This document shows, one piece after another, positions 17,411-26,129 of a DNA stretch of 64,000 bases (position 1 is its first letter; the number at the start of each line of letters is the position of its first letter). The stretch lies in the NCBI RefSeq assembly GCF_007483685.1, contig NZ_VMKN01000001.1, positions 310,001 through 374,000 of the forward strand, written 5' to 3'. The stretch comes from Litoribacter populi. GTDB lineage: Bacteria; Bacteroidota; Bacteroidia; Cytophagales; Cyclobacteriaceae. Below the pieces are notes generated by a model. It worked only from the letters and a program-made list of their open reading frames with translations, had not been told where the DNA came from and did not search any database. Both the position numbers and the translations under genes were made by a program.

Positions 17411-18721
17411 ATGAAAATGATGAAAGCAAAATCAGCCTTATTAGGTGTACTGTCCTTCATGGTAGTGGGGATGGTCCAAGCTCAGGGAACTTGGAACTGG
17501 CCGGAAGATCCTGAAAAAGAATCGAAAGCCAGAGAGTATAACGCTGCCTACAACGATTACATGAAATCCGGTGAGTTTATTGCCGCCACGAAACCTTTAA
17601 ACTGGTTGCTTACTAATGCACCAGATTTGAACGAGGCCCTTTATATCAACGGGGTGAAAGTTTATGACGGAGCTCAGAAGGCAGTGGAAGACGCAGATCA
17701 GAAAAAAGTATATCAGGATTCTGTCATGGTTATATATGACAAGAGAAATGAGCTTTATGATAATGAAGACAGGTGGATTGAAAACAAGGCTTACTACGGC
17801 TATCAGTATTTCAAAGATGATAAAGAAAGAGTAGGAGGCGCTGTGGAAGATTTCGACAAAGCAATTGAAATCCACGGTTCAATTTCTCATACTTTGACTC
17901 CAGCTTACTTTGACTTGGTAAGAAGACATTATCTGATGAACAAGACTTTGTCTACAGATGATTTGCTTGACAGGTTGGCAACGGTAACTGAAATCATTGA
18001 CAATGCTGAGGCTGAAGGTACAAACGTGGCCACTCAGAGAGGTCAGGTGGAGCAATTGGTAGTAGCGATGGATTTGATCGACTGTGACTTTATCGAAAAC
18101 AAGTTAGGTCCAAGGTTGCAAGCCGAGCCTGAGAATATCAAGCTGGCTCAGCAAATCTTCCAATACTCTGTTAAATACAAGTGTACAAACACAGAAGCTT
18201 TTACAGCATCTCTTGAAATCATCGATAATGATGACCCTACATTCTCGACTTCTCAAGTGAGAGGTATGAGATATATGCAGAATAAAGAGTATGATAGAGC
18301 TATTGAGTTGTTCGAAAAAGCCTTGACATTGGCTTCTACGGACGAGCAAAGAGGTGATGTACATTATGACATCGCTAAGGCGCAGTCTCAAACAGGTAAA
18401 AAATCTCAAGCTAGATCTTCTGCAAGAAAAGCAGCGGAGTTGAATTCTAACAAAACTGCAGATTCTTACTCATTGATTGGAAACTTATATATGTCTTCTT
18501 CTCAGGAGTGTCGTGGTGGTCAGAGTAGAGTGAAAGATTACTCTATCTTCATTGCTGCATACGATGCATTCCGCAGAGCTGGTGACAATTCTGGAATGTC
18601 TAATGCGAAAGCAAGATTCCCTTCCAAAGAGGAGTTGTTTACAGAAGGGTATGAAGTAGGGCAGACTATTAATACTGGTTGCTGGATAGGTGAAGACGTA
18701 GCCTTGGCAACAAGAGATTAA
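17411..18721 (+). CDS. Exported tetratricopeptide repeat protein
   Basis: A 436-residue protein with a signal peptide (ending MVVGMVQAQ) and helical TPR-like repeats, the clearest being MRYMQNKEYDRAIELFEKAL followed by DVHYDIAKAQSQTGKKSQA. TPRs bind partner proteins; here probably in the periplasm and perhaps with the barrel protein encoded just upstream (inference from neighbourhood). The run from coaX ends in a strong terminator right after this gene. Confidence 0.82.
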   Translation: MKMMKAKSALLGVLSFMVVGMVQAQGTWNWPEDPEKESKAREYNAAYNDYMKSGEFIAATKPLNWLLTNAPDLNEALYINGVKVYDGAQKAVEDADQKKVYQDSVMVIYDKRNELYDNEDRWIENKAYYGYQYFKDDKERVGGAVEDFDKAIEIHGSISHTLTPAYFDLVRRHYLMNKTLSTDDLLDRLATVTEIIDNAEAEGTNVATQRGQVEQLVVAMDLIDCDFIENKLGPRLQAEPENIKLAQQIFQYSVKYKCTNTEAFTASLEIIDNDDPTFSTSQVRGMRYMQNKEYDRAIELFEKALTLASTDEQRGDVHYDIAKAQSQTGKKSQARSSARKAAELNSNKTADSYSLIGNLYMSSSQECRGGQSRVKDYSIFIAAYDAFRRAGDNSGMSNAKARFPSKEELFTEGYEVGQTINTGCWIGEDVALATRD

Positions 18722-18742
18722 TTGATAAAAAATCATAAATTT

Positions 18743-18773
18743 AAAGAGCGGTAGGAATGCCGCTCTTTTTTTT
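18743..18773 (+). terminator. Terminator after the coaX-barrel-TPR gene run
   Basis: AAAGAGCGG (18743-18751) pairs with CCGCTCTTT (18760-18768) and is followed by a T run to 18773. Confidence 0.9.
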
Positions 18774-18812
18774 GTGGTTTAAGCACAAAGCTTAGTTTCC
18801 TGAATTATTTTC

Positions 18813-18824
18813 TAAATTTGCAAC
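18813..18824 (+). promoter_or_regulatory. -7 promoter element of lptC, probably leaderless
   Basis: TAAATTTG at 18813-18820 is followed by four bases and the lptC ATG. This is the same spacing as at gpmI and at the histidine kinase gene. A -33 element is not clear. Confidence 0.5.
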
Positions 18825-19358
18825 ATGAGAAGTTTCTTTGTGCTTATGCTTATTTGCATAAGTTTGTTTTCTTGTAGGGAAGATGTAGATCCTAGCCAGC
18901 TGGAGGATTACATGGGCCCGACAAGTGTAAGTTATAATATAGTCCTTTACCATAGTGATTCCACGATAGTGAGGACCAAATTGATGGGTGACAAGCAGAT
19001 GGAGTTTGCCAATGGAGATTATGAATTTCCTGAAGGCATAGAAATCCACTTTTTCGAAAAGGATGGGGAAATGTCGTCTACCATCCAAGCTGACAAAGGG
19101 TTTTTTGACCGGAAAACGAACCTTTACAGGGGAGAAGGCGATGTAAGAGTGAATAACCTGCAAAAAAACCAGAAGCTAAACTCTGAAGAGTTATTTTGGG
19201 ATCCGGACAAGAAGATAATTTATACAGAGAAATTTGTTACGGTGCAGGAAGAGGGGCGTATTATTAACGGTACGGGTCTGGAGGCTGACGAAGGCTTTAA
19301 CGAATATCAATTCAAAAAAGTAACGGGTATGCTTCCCATACCTGGAGAAGACGAATAA
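18825..19358 (+). CDS. lptC: LPS export protein LptC, lipoprotein type
   Basis: A 177-residue periplasmic component of the Lpt bridge that carries lipopolysaccharide from the inner to the outer membrane. It starts with a signal ending in LFSC, so it appears to be lipid-anchored rather than membrane-spanning as in E. coli. The IQADKGFFDRKTNLYRGEGDVRV and TEKFVTVQEEGRIINGTGLEADEGF stretches are typical of the OstA/LptC fold. It is coupled to the next gene by a TAATG overlap. Confidence 0.85.
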   Translation: MRSFFVLMLICISLFSCREDVDPSQLEDYMGPTSVSYNIVLYHSDSTIVRTKLMGDKQMEFANGDYEFPEGIEIHFFEKDGEMSSTIQADKGFFDRKTNLYRGEGDVRVNNLQKNQKLNSEELFWDPDKKIIYTEKFVTVQEEGRIINGTGLEADEGFNEYQFKKVTGMLPIPGEDE

Positions 19359-19573
19359 TGAAAGTACAAGACATAGTATTGCTGGCGCTGTCAGCAGCAT
19401 TGATTATAATTGGTATACATCTATCCATCACTCAGGGAATAGGACTGTCCTACCCTGTGTTTATGTTTGCGGTGGCGTTGCTGTTTTGGTTTAAGCTCAG
19501 GCGTAACAAACAGGAAGAGATGAACCCAGATCACAAACCCGAAGAAAGGCTTCAAAGGAAAAAGAAACGCTAG
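19358..19573 (+). CDS. Small two-helix membrane protein, unknown
   Basis: A 71-residue protein with two hydrophobic helices (about residues 5-24 and 31-46) and a strongly charged, basic C-terminal tail ending RLQRKKKR. It sits between lptC, whose stop it overlaps, and the CBS-domain transporter gene, which starts at the next base. The tight fit argues that it is a real gene with a membrane role tied to its neighbours. Confidence 0.7.
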   Translation: MKVQDIVLLALSAALIIIGIHLSITQGIGLSYPVFMFAVALLFWFKLRRNKQEEMNPDHKPEERLQRKKKR

Positions 19574-20848
19574 ATGGATTATTCTTACTTTGGAATAGTA
19601 TTAGTTTCATTGCTGTTTTCCGCCTTTTTCTCAGGGATGGAGATAGCCTTCGTGTCAGCCAACAAGCTTCATATTGAACTTCAAGGGAAGCAGGGAGATT
19701 TTACTGGCCGGGTCCTTTCTAATTTCAACAAGCGGCCGGGGCAATTTTTGGGCACTACCCTGTTAGGCAATACAGTATCCCTGGTGTTGTATGGTATTTT
19801 CATGGCTAACCTGCTTGAGCCTGCCCTGTTGGGGTGGTTGCCTGCCATTTTTGAAAATCAGGCTTTTCTATTAATCATTCAAACTGTGATTGCTACCCTG
19901 GTAGTGCTCGTGACTGCTGAATTTATACCTAAGAGTATATTCATGCTCAATCCCAACAGTTTACTTGCCGTTTTTGCTGTCCCATTTCTCATCATCTATT
20001 ATTTCATGTATCCGATAGTATGGGTGGTGGTATGGCTATCTAAGGTATTCATCACCAAAGTACTTAATCTGGAGTACAGTGAGGATAAGCCGGTTTTTAA
20101 GATCACTGATTTAAATTCATTTATTCAGAACAATCTTGAGGTAGTCGGGGATGAGAAAAAGATGGATTTGGATACCAAGATTTTTGATAAAGCAGTGGAG
20201 TTCAAAACCATCAAAGTTCGAGAGTGTATGGTGCCCAGAACCGATGTGGTCGCTGTGGATATCGAGGAAGACATTGAGGAGATTAAAAATGTGTTTGTGG
20301 AAAGTGGGCATTCCAAAGTGATTGTGTACAGAGACAGCATTGATGATGTGATTGGGTATTGCCATTTGTTGGAGCTTTTCAAAAAGCCGAAGAGCATATC
20401 TGATATTTTAACTCCAATTATCATCGTGCCGGAGTCTGCTTTAGCTAATGATTTACTGGTTCAGTTTATATCAGAGCGAAAGAGTATGGCTTTGGTGGTA
20501 GATGAATTTGGAGGCACGAGTGGTATTGTAAGTATGGAGGATATCATCGAAGAAATTTTCGGAGAAATAGAGGATGAGTATGATAATGACGATTTGATAG
20601 AACAAGAGATTGGTGAAAATGAATATTTGCTCAGTGCTCGGCATGAAATAGATTATTTAAATGAAAAATATTCTTGGAATCTACCCTCCGGAGATTTTGA
20701 AACTTTATCGGGATTTATTTTGTCAATTACAGAAGATATTCCCAAAAAAGGAGCTTCAGCGACGTTTGGACCCTATCATTTCACAGTCGTGTCCAAGCAG
20801 GAGCACCGAATTGATACCGTAAAATTGAAAATCCTCCCCGTATCTTAA
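19574..20848 (+). CDS. CNNM/CorC-type transporter (DUF21-CBS-CorC_HlyC)
   Basis: A 424-residue protein with an N-terminal DUF21/CNNM membrane domain (about residues 1-190, three to four helices), a pair of CBS domains (MVPRTDVVAVDIEEDIEE onwards; VVDEFGGTSGIVSMEDIIEEIFGEIEDEYD) and a C-terminal CorC_HlyC domain. The family is linked to magnesium or cobalt efflux; the gliding protein GldE has the same architecture. Its place downstream of lptC does not decide between these roles. Confidence 0.85.
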   Translation: MDYSYFGIVLVSLLFSAFFSGMEIAFVSANKLHIELQGKQGDFTGRVLSNFNKRPGQFLGTTLLGNTVSLVLYGIFMANLLEPALLGWLPAIFENQAFLLIIQTVIATLVVLVTAEFIPKSIFMLNPNSLLAVFAVPFLIIYYFMYPIVWVVVWLSKVFITKVLNLEYSEDKPVFKITDLNSFIQNNLEVVGDEKKMDLDTKIFDKAVEFKTIKVRECMVPRTDVVAVDIEEDIEEIKNVFVESGHSKVIVYRDSIDDVIGYCHLLELFKKPKSISDILTPIIIVPESALANDLLVQFISERKSMALVVDEFGGTSGIVSMEDIIEEIFGEIEDEYDNDDLIEQEIGENEYLLSARHEIDYLNEKYSWNLPSGDFETLSGFILSITEDIPKKGASATFGPYHFTVVSKQEHRIDTVKLKILPVS

Positions 20849-20931
20849 CTCAATTAATAATTATTGAAGGCATATAATTTTGAATTTACGGCCAGATGTA
20901 ATTATTTTGCGACACTTCAAAAACTAGAAGA

Positions 20932-23040
20932 ATGGCATTAATTAAAAAAATCAGACAGAGAACAGGTCTTGCAATAGGTGTTATTGCGGTAGGTTTAATA
21001 TTTTTCCTTGTAGGAGGAGATATATTGAGCCCGAATTCAACGCTTTTGGGCGGTAGCTCAAACACCGTAGGTGAAATAGCGGGTGAGAAAATTTCCTATG
21101 AGGAATATGTGCAGAAGATAGAGGAAGCTAAGTTCTCCTTTCAGCAAAACACTGGAAGAACCCCTTCTGAAAATGAGATGTACAGTCTTCGTGAGCAAGC
21201 TTGGCAGGCGCTTATCGTTGAGCGTATGTTTGCTGAGCAGTACGATGAACTAGGTATGATGGTATCCGACGCAGAGTTGGTAGACATGGTACAAGGTAGA
21301 AACATTGTGGCCGAGTTGCGTCAGCAGTTGACTAATCCGGAAACAGGTGAATTTGACAGAGAGCAATTAATCGCTTTCCTTCAGTCGCTTGATGACGCGG
21401 ATCCCCAGCAGAGAGCATTCTGGGCCCAGCAGGAAAGGTTGTTTGCTGATGCCAGATTGAGAATTAAGTATGACAATTTGCTTTCCACTGCTGTATACGC
21501 TTCTAAAGCCGAAGGTAAATTGGAGCACAAAATGGAAAATACTGTTGCTGATGTAGACCATTTGTTTATTCCATTCTATGCCGTTTCTGACAGCGAGGTT
21601 CAGGTAACTGATAGCGAGTTAAAAGACTATATCAAGAATAACAAGGATAAGTTTCAGGTAAGTAACTCAAGAGATATTGAATATGTGGCTTTCGCTCTTA
21701 CCCCAAGTGCTGAAGATTCGGCTCAGGTAAGAAGAGAAATCGAAAGATTGACTGAGGAGTTGAGAGCTACGGAATCTGATTCTGTGTTTGCAATTAGAAA
21801 CTCTGAGACCAACAATGCCTTTAGAACTTATTTGGCAGGTGATAATCTTCCAAACACTTTGACTTCGAATGTTGAAAACTTAGAAAAAGGCGGTGTATAC
21901 GGACCATTCTTAACACAGAGATCAACTTTCGTAACTTACAAGGTTTCTGACAAATTTGAGGGAACCGAAAGAATGAGAGCAAGCCACATTCTTTTTGGTA
22001 CAGAAGGACTGGACGAAAACCAAAAAGCAGAACTAAAAAATCAAGCGGAAGCTGTACTTAAGCAGGCTCGTGATGGTGAAGACTTCGCTACATTGGCTAT
22101 GCAGCATGGTCAAGACGGTACTTCCCAAAGAGGTGGTGATCTTGGATGGTTTGGTCAGGATGACTTTATCGAAGAATTCTCAAGTGTAACTTACGCTGCT
22201 AAATCTACTGGAGTAGTTCCAAGATTGGTTGAAACAGAATATGGTTTCCATATCATTAAAGTAACTGAAATGCCTCAAACGCAGGCTTACAAAGTTGCTA
22301 CCGTGGAGCTTGAGCTTATCGCCAGCGATATGACAAGAAACGAGGCATACAGAAATGCGGACTATTTTGCAGCAAGTAGCTCCAGTCAAAGTGATTTCAG
22401 AGCAAATGCTCAGCAAGAAGGCTACAGAGTGTTGCAGGCTAACGGCCTTGATCAAGGAGCCAGAAACCTGAACAACATCCAGAATGCTAGAGAGGTGATC
22501 AGATGGGCATTCAATGATGCTTCAGTAAATAAGGTATCCGAAGTGTTTGAACTTGATAATGCTTATGTGGTTGCTGTCTTGACTGACAAAACTGAAGAAG
22601 GAACTGCTTCTTTGGAGCAAGTAAGAGATGAGGTAACTACTTTGTTGAAAAATGAGAAGAAAGCTAAGATCATCGCTGAAAAGTTGAAAGGAAAGAGTTC
22701 CTTGGAAGATATGAAAGCAGTATTTGAAGGCGACGCTTCTCTAGGAAATACACCTGATTTGAGACTGGGCTCTACAGTGATCCCAGGCGTTGGGTTTGCT
22801 CCAAGAGCCATCGGTACTATTTTTGGAATTGAAAATAATCAAGTTTCTCAGCCGATTAAGGAAGACGTTGGGGTGATTTTGGTGAAAGTGAACAATGTAA
22901 CCAAAGCTGGAGAGCTTTCTGATTACTCCAGGTACCAGAGCCAATTGACTACGAATTCCTCGCAGAGAACTGCCTATATGCTAATGATGGCAATGGAAGA
23001 ATTGGCAGAAGTGATAGATTACAGATACAGATTCTTCTAG
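20932..23040 (+). CDS. PpiD/SurA-like peptidylprolyl isomerase
   Basis: A 702-residue periplasmic folding factor anchored by an N-terminal helix (IGVIAVGLIFFLVGGDIL). An N-terminal SurA/PpiD chaperone domain is followed by a parvulin rotamase domain (RASHILFGTEG ... GGDLGWFGQDDFIEEF ... TEYGFHIIKV, roughly residues 345-445) and a second, weaker parvulin-like part. It assists newly exported proteins, including outer-membrane ones, which fits its place after lptC and the barrel gene. Confidence 0.88.
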   Translation: MALIKKIRQRTGLAIGVIAVGLIFFLVGGDILSPNSTLLGGSSNTVGEIAGEKISYEEYVQKIEEAKFSFQQNTGRTPSENEMYSLREQAWQALIVERMFAEQYDELGMMVSDAELVDMVQGRNIVAELRQQLTNPETGEFDREQLIAFLQSLDDADPQQRAFWAQQERLFADARLRIKYDNLLSTAVYASKAEGKLEHKMENTVADVDHLFIPFYAVSDSEVQVTDSELKDYIKNNKDKFQVSNSRDIEYVAFALTPSAEDSAQVRREIERLTEELRATESDSVFAIRNSETNNAFRTYLAGDNLPNTLTSNVENLEKGGVYGPFLTQRSTFVTYKVSDKFEGTERMRASHILFGTEGLDENQKAELKNQAEAVLKQARDGEDFATLAMQHGQDGTSQRGGDLGWFGQDDFIEEFSSVTYAAKSTGVVPRLVETEYGFHIIKVTEMPQTQAYKVATVELELIASDMTRNEAYRNADYFAASSSSQSDFRANAQQEGYRVLQANGLDQGARNLNNIQNAREVIRWAFNDASVNKVSEVFELDNAYVVAVLTDKTEEGTASLEQVRDEVTTLLKNEKKAKIIAEKLKGKSSLEDMKAVFEGDASLGNTPDLRLGSTVIPGVGFAPRAIGTIFGIENNQVSQPIKEDVGVILVKVNNVTKAGELSDYSRYQSQLTTNSSQRTAYMLMMAMEELAEVIDYRYRFF

Positions 23041-23058
23041 GAGAGTCCTACATATACT

Positions 23059-23094
23059 AAATCCCATCCTCCTTGCAGAGGGTGGGATTTTTTT
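23059..23094 (+). terminator. Terminator after the PpiD-like gene
   Basis: A 13-bp stem, with one G-T pair, is formed by 23059-23071 and 23078-23090, followed by a T run. Confidence 0.9.
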
Positions 23095-23152
23095 GTTGTA
23101 GGGATTTAATTTGTATACACGGGCGTTATGAAGTTTATATAATCGAGAAAAT

Positions 23153-23419
23153 ATGCAGAAGAAATTTGATAAGGAGAGTTTTAAGGAAAAGCTAGAAGCT
23201 CAGACCAACTTTCCGTCTGTTTATATGTTTAAATTTATCATCCCTAACGGTCGGCAGGATGAAATTGCCGCGCTGCTTCCGAATTGTGATATGACGGTGA
23301 AGGAATCCACTAAGGGGACCTATGTCAGTGCTACCATCAAGGCCATGATGCCAAGTAGTGATGCTGTAATGGATGTATATGAGCGTGCCTCTACCATAGA
23401 GGGCGTAATTTCACTTTAA
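23153..23419 (+). CDS. DUF493 family protein
   Basis: An 88-residue protein of the DUF493 (YbeD-like) family, a small ACT-like alpha/beta domain recognised by FPSVYMFKFIIPNG and the C-terminal EGVISL. The family may be regulatory, but no reaction is known. It heads a compact run with the pterin dehydratase, rsmI and IMPase genes. Confidence 0.82.
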   Translation: MQKKFDKESFKEKLEAQTNFPSVYMFKFIIPNGRQDEIAALLPNCDMTVKESTKGTYVSATIKAMMPSSDAVMDVYERASTIEGVISL

Positions 23420-23439
23420 CACTTTAAATACTTAAACCT

Positions 23440-23667
23440 ATGTGGGCTGAAGAGAACAACAGATTAAGGAAGACTTTTGAATTTAAGGATTTTCAGGAGG
23501 CATTTGCTTTTATGACCAGAGTGGCTTTTTTGGCCGAGCAGCATCAGCATCATCCTAACTGGAGCAATGTATACAACAAGGTGGATATTGAGCTCACCAC
23601 GCATGATGCCGGCAATACAGTGACTGATAAGGACCGCAAACTGGCAAATGCCATCGACAAGCTATAA
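23440..23667 (+). CDS. 4a-hydroxytetrahydrobiopterin dehydratase
   Basis: A 75-residue pterin-4a-carbinolamine dehydratase, which recycles the cofactor of aromatic amino-acid hydroxylases. The family signature is clear in [26 protein letters not shown]. It is shorter at the N-terminus than the usual 95-100 residues, as in other members in the phylum. No hydroxylase gene is visible in the window. Confidence 0.85.
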   Translation: MWAEENNRLRKTFEFKDFQEAFAFMTRVAFLAEQHQHHPNWSNVYNKVDIELTTHDAGNTVTDKDRKLANAIDKL

Positions 23668-23669
23668 AT

Positions 23670-24365
23670 ATGAGTGAAGCTATCAAGCCTGATCTCTATT
23701 TGGTCCCCACCCCTATCGGCAATCTTCAAGACATTACCCTGCGTGCACTTGATGTGCTCAAGTCAGTTGATCTTATTTTAGCCGAGGATACCCGTACGAC
23801 AGGGAAATTACTAAAGCATTTTGAAATTCAGCGACCCTTTCAAAGCTATCATATTTTCAACGAGCACAAAACGGTGGAAAAGCTGGTTGAAAGGATGGAG
23901 CAAGGCCAGCAACTTGCCCTAGTAAGTGATGCCGGCACTCCTGCCATCTCCGATCCCGGGTTTCTATTGGTTCGTGCAGCAAGAGAAGCGGGGCTGGTGG
24001 TCAATTGTCTGCCAGGTGCTACAGCATTTGTGCCTGCCCTGGTCAATTCGGGGCTGCCTAACGACCGATTTGTGTTTGAAGGGTTCCTTCCCCATAAGAA
24101 AGGTAGAAAGACCCGTATAGAAGCTTTATTGGATGAACAGCGAACGATGATTTTCTATGAATCGCCTCATAGGCTAATGAAGACGTTGGAGCAGTTAAAA
24201 GAAGCTTTCGGTGCAGAGCGCCAAGCTTGCGTATCTAGGGAGCTGACCAAAATGTTTGAAGAAAACATTGCTGGAACATTAGAAGAAGTGATTGAATACT
24301 ATACTGAGCATCCCATCAAGGGAGAAATAGTGCTAACCGTAGCTGGAAAAAACCCCAAAGCTTAA
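23670..24365 (+). CDS. rsmI: 16S rRNA (cytidine(1402)-2'-O)-methyltransferase
   Basis: A 231-residue enzyme of the tetrapyrrole-methylase fold that methylates the ribose of C1402 in 16S rRNA. The N-terminal LYLVPTPIGNLQDITLRALD and LAEDTRTTGKLLKHF, then LVSDAGTPAISDPG, are diagnostic. It begins two bases after the dehydratase stop and overlaps the next start (TAATG). Confidence 0.95.
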   Translation: MSEAIKPDLYLVPTPIGNLQDITLRALDVLKSVDLILAEDTRTTGKLLKHFEIQRPFQSYHIFNEHKTVEKLVERMEQGQQLALVSDAGTPAISDPGFLLVRAAREAGLVVNCLPGATAFVPALVNSGLPNDRFVFEGFLPHKKGRKTRIEALLDEQRTMIFYESPHRLMKTLEQLKEAFGAERQACVSRELTKMFEENIAGTLEEVIEYYTEHPIKGEIVLTVAGKNPKA

Positions 24366-25162
24366 TGATTGATATAACTGCCATTCTAGAAAAAACGAAG
24401 GAAGTCGCTGTGTTAGCAGGGAATTTTATCCGTACCGAAAGTGAAAACTTTAATGTGGATAATGTTGAACATAAAGGTTTTAACGATTTGGTGTCCTATG
24501 TGGATAAGCAGGCAGAAAAGATTATTGTGGATAACTTAAGTCAACTTTTGCCTGAAGCGGGTTTTATCACCGAAGAAGGAACCGCTGAAAACAACGGCGA
24601 GGCTTACAGCTGGATCATTGATCCCTTGGATGGGACGACCAACTTTGTACATGGAATACCTGTGTATGCGGTTAGTATTGCTCTTATTCACAAAAATGAA
24701 CTGCAACTCGGGGTGGTGTATGAAGTGAACCGTGACGAATGCTTCTATGCCCAGAAAGATCGAGGAGCTTTTTGCAATGGTAAACCTATCAAGGTTTCCC
24801 AAGCGCCCAGTTTGGGAGACAGTCTTATTGCTACGGGATTTCCGTATTATGATTTTGGTTTGATGCAGAAGTATTTAGCCATATTGGAGAGTATGATGAA
24901 GAAAACCCATGGATTGCGGAGATTGGGAAGTGCTGCGGTGGATTTATGTTATGTGGCTTGTGGAAGAGTCGAGGGGTATTTCGAATACAACCTAAACTCT
25001 TATGATGTGGCTGCTGGAGCTTTGATCGTAACAGAAGCCGGAGGGAAAGTGACAGATTTTGATGGGGGTTCGAATTATGTGTTTGGCCGAGAAATAATCG
25101 CAAGTAATGGCAAAATTCAAGAAGAAATGCTTGGAGAGATCCAAATCTTCAAAAAATCCTAA
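24365..25162 (+). CDS. Inositol monophosphatase family protein
   Basis: A 265-residue magnesium-dependent phosphatase. The metal site is seen in ITEEGT, WIIDPLDGTTNFVHG and the C-terminal NSYDVAAGALIVTEAGG. The true substrate could be inositol phosphate, a 3'-phosphoadenosine compound or another sugar phosphate; sequence alone does not tell. It is translationally coupled to rsmI. Confidence 0.9.
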   Translation: MIDITAILEKTKEVAVLAGNFIRTESENFNVDNVEHKGFNDLVSYVDKQAEKIIVDNLSQLLPEAGFITEEGTAENNGEAYSWIIDPLDGTTNFVHGIPVYAVSIALIHKNELQLGVVYEVNRDECFYAQKDRGAFCNGKPIKVSQAPSLGDSLIATGFPYYDFGLMQKYLAILESMMKKTHGLRRLGSAAVDLCYVACGRVEGYFEYNLNSYDVAAGALIVTEAGGKVTDFDGGSNYVFGREIIASNGKIQEEMLGEIQIFKKS

Positions 25163-25406
25163 GGTATTTCGCAGTCATAATTAAGGATTTCTTGTTTCAT
25201 TAATTGTATTATGCTTTAATTTAACCAATTTATCGGTAAAAAATTTGGTATTACTGGTGTATTTCGCTACATTTCAGAAGATTAACGGAGAAGTCCCGAG
25301 GCAGGGTCGAAAAAATCTTTGAGGTTTTTCTTCACCTAATAACACAATACTGAATAGACAGCGTTAATCAATAGAGCTTAGTTAATATTTACTAAACTAG
25401 ATTAAA

Positions 25407-26021
25407 ATGAAATTAGCAATAATAGGAGGAACGAAATTAGCCGTCACATTGGGGAACAAGTACATGTCCCGTGGTGTGGATGTTATTTTCGGCGTGCGGG
25501 ACGAGTTTGAGCCCAAGCAGATAGAATGGAAAATTCTAGAAATGCAAAAGGACAAGCTCTATGGATATTGTACTGCAATTGAAAGTGCTGATGTGGTAAT
25601 GTTATGCTGCGAGAATGAGTATTTACCTAAAATAGTAGCCTGCCTAAACAACTCAAACAATTCCGAAAAGATAATAATAGATTGCACCAACGGGCAATTC
25701 TGCCCTGACCTAGGCTGCAATACTACTTACATTCAGCAAACAGCTGGTCACAAAAAGATTTACAAAGCCTTTAATAACCTGGGATTGGACTATCCAAAAT
25801 CCGATCCTTTAGAGTTATTAAAAGAAACCTATTTCTGTGGAGACTGTGAGAATGAAAAGGCAAAAGTAAAAAAACTGATAGAGCTAATTGGGTTTAAGGC
25901 TATAGATGCTGGTAAATTGCAGAATGCGTTTTTGCTTGAGGCTTTTTATCATTTAAGAAAAGAAATCACTCATGTAAAAAACAGTTCTTCTGATTATCAC
26001 TTCAAGTTGATGTCCGTTTAA
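25407..26021 (+). CDS. F420-dependent-reductase-like NADP-binding protein
   Basis: A 204-residue Rossmann protein of the NADPH:F420 oxidoreductase-like family. It starts LAIIGGTKLAVTLGNKYMSRGVDVIFGVRD, but the usual GxGxxG loop is altered to GGTKLA. Later parts IYKAFNNLG and AIDAGKLQNAFLLEAFYHL match the family. The partner enzyme and substrate are unknown; other Bacteroidota members do not use F420. It is monocistronic, with a terminator behind it. Confidence 0.72.
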   Translation: MKLAIIGGTKLAVTLGNKYMSRGVDVIFGVRDEFEPKQIEWKILEMQKDKLYGYCTAIESADVVMLCCENEYLPKIVACLNNSNNSEKIIIDCTNGQFCPDLGCNTTYIQQTAGHKKIYKAFNNLGLDYPKSDPLELLKETYFCGDCENEKAKVKKLIELIGFKAIDAGKLQNAFLLEAFYHLRKEITHVKNSSSDYHFKLMSV

Positions 26022-26043
26022 GTACGCGAGACTGAAATCATTG

Positions 26044-26073
26044 AAGCCTTCCAAATCATTTGGAGGGCTTTTT
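26044..26073 (+). terminator. Terminator of the NADP-binding protein gene
   Basis: AAGCCTTCCAAA (26044-26055) and TTTGGAGGGCTT (26059-26070) form a 12-bp stem with one G-T pair and a 3-base loop, followed by T. Confidence 0.8.
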
Positions 26074-26129
26074 ACGTTATAGATGATGGCCTGAATAAGG
26101 CCTTATCCCTTTAAAATTCGCATCTTCTC

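Noticed and set aside
19574-20848. Naming the CBS transporter as gliding protein GldE
   Set aside because: The domain order fits, but many paralogues share it and no gld gene is adjacent.
25250-25345. Riboswitch-like leader before the NADP-binding protein gene
   Set aside because: A short A-rich/T-rich hairpin is visible, but no known riboswitch core could be recognised.
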